Part shown: positions 6,390-6,390 of the stretch, piece after piece | Layout: each line of letters begins with the position of its first letter | Position numbering within the stretch: position 1 is the first letter of the stretch | DNA from: Clostridia bacterium | GTDB taxonomy: Bacteria; Bacillota; Clostridia; Oscillospirales; Acutalibacteraceae | DNA length: 6,390 nt | Assembly (NCBI GenBank): GCA_017425745.1 | Contig: JAFOXT010000001.1 | Coordinates: 1-6,390 of the forward strand | Reading direction: 5' to 3' | Position numbers and translations under genes: made by a program | Notes under the pieces: generated by a model | Databases searched by the model: none | What the model was told of the DNA's origin: nothing | What the model saw: the letters and a program-made list of their open reading frames with translations, nothing else

Positions 6390-6390
6390 A

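Overview
The window looks like a piece of a low-GC, anaerobic Clostridia chromosome, probably Oscillospirales/Ruminococcaceae-type gut bacteria. This rests on strong AGGAGG ribosome sites, AT-leaning codons (many ctt, aca and gtt), a Gram-positive-style surface protein built of Ig-like and GYxFxGW repeats, and a phenylalanine/lysine-rich C-terminal tail of a kind I associate with that group. The assignment is inference, with no marker gene to confirm it. All four genes are on the plus strand.

Region 1 (1-2478) is the 3' part of a long, cysteine-free, repetitive surface protein gene. Its frame is open to the first base, so the true start is outside the window. The order is three bacterial Ig-like (BIG2) domains, five GYxFxGW (SHIRT / InlB B-repeat-like) repeats, a fourth BIG2 domain, a C-terminal module without an LPXTG signal, and a 25-residue cationic amphipathic tail. 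A strong intrinsic terminator (2500-2536) closes the unit.

Region 2 (2542-3560) is a near-consensus promoter with an extended -10, followed by a complete Gfo/Idh/MocA-family NAD(P)-dependent oxidoreductase closest in motif pattern to the dihydrodiol dehydrogenase-like branch.

Region 3 (3569-6389) is a second near-consensus promoter followed by two tightly coupled genes. The first is a CrtI / carotenoid isomerase / RetSat-type FAD oxidoreductase. The second is a ferredoxin-NAD(P) reductase-type flavoprotein with a C-terminal plant-type [2Fe-2S] domain. Only 2 bases separate them, and the ribosome site of the second lies inside the end of the first. The natural reading is a two-component redox enzyme: NAD(P)H to FAD to [2Fe-2S] in the second protein, then to the FAD of the first, which would act on a hydrophobic or conjugated C=C substrate. 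The substrate is unknown. No terminator separates region 2 from region 3, so all three genes may also be co-transcribed. No RNA gene, CRISPR array, insertion sequence or stretch of more than 300 bases without a gene was seen.
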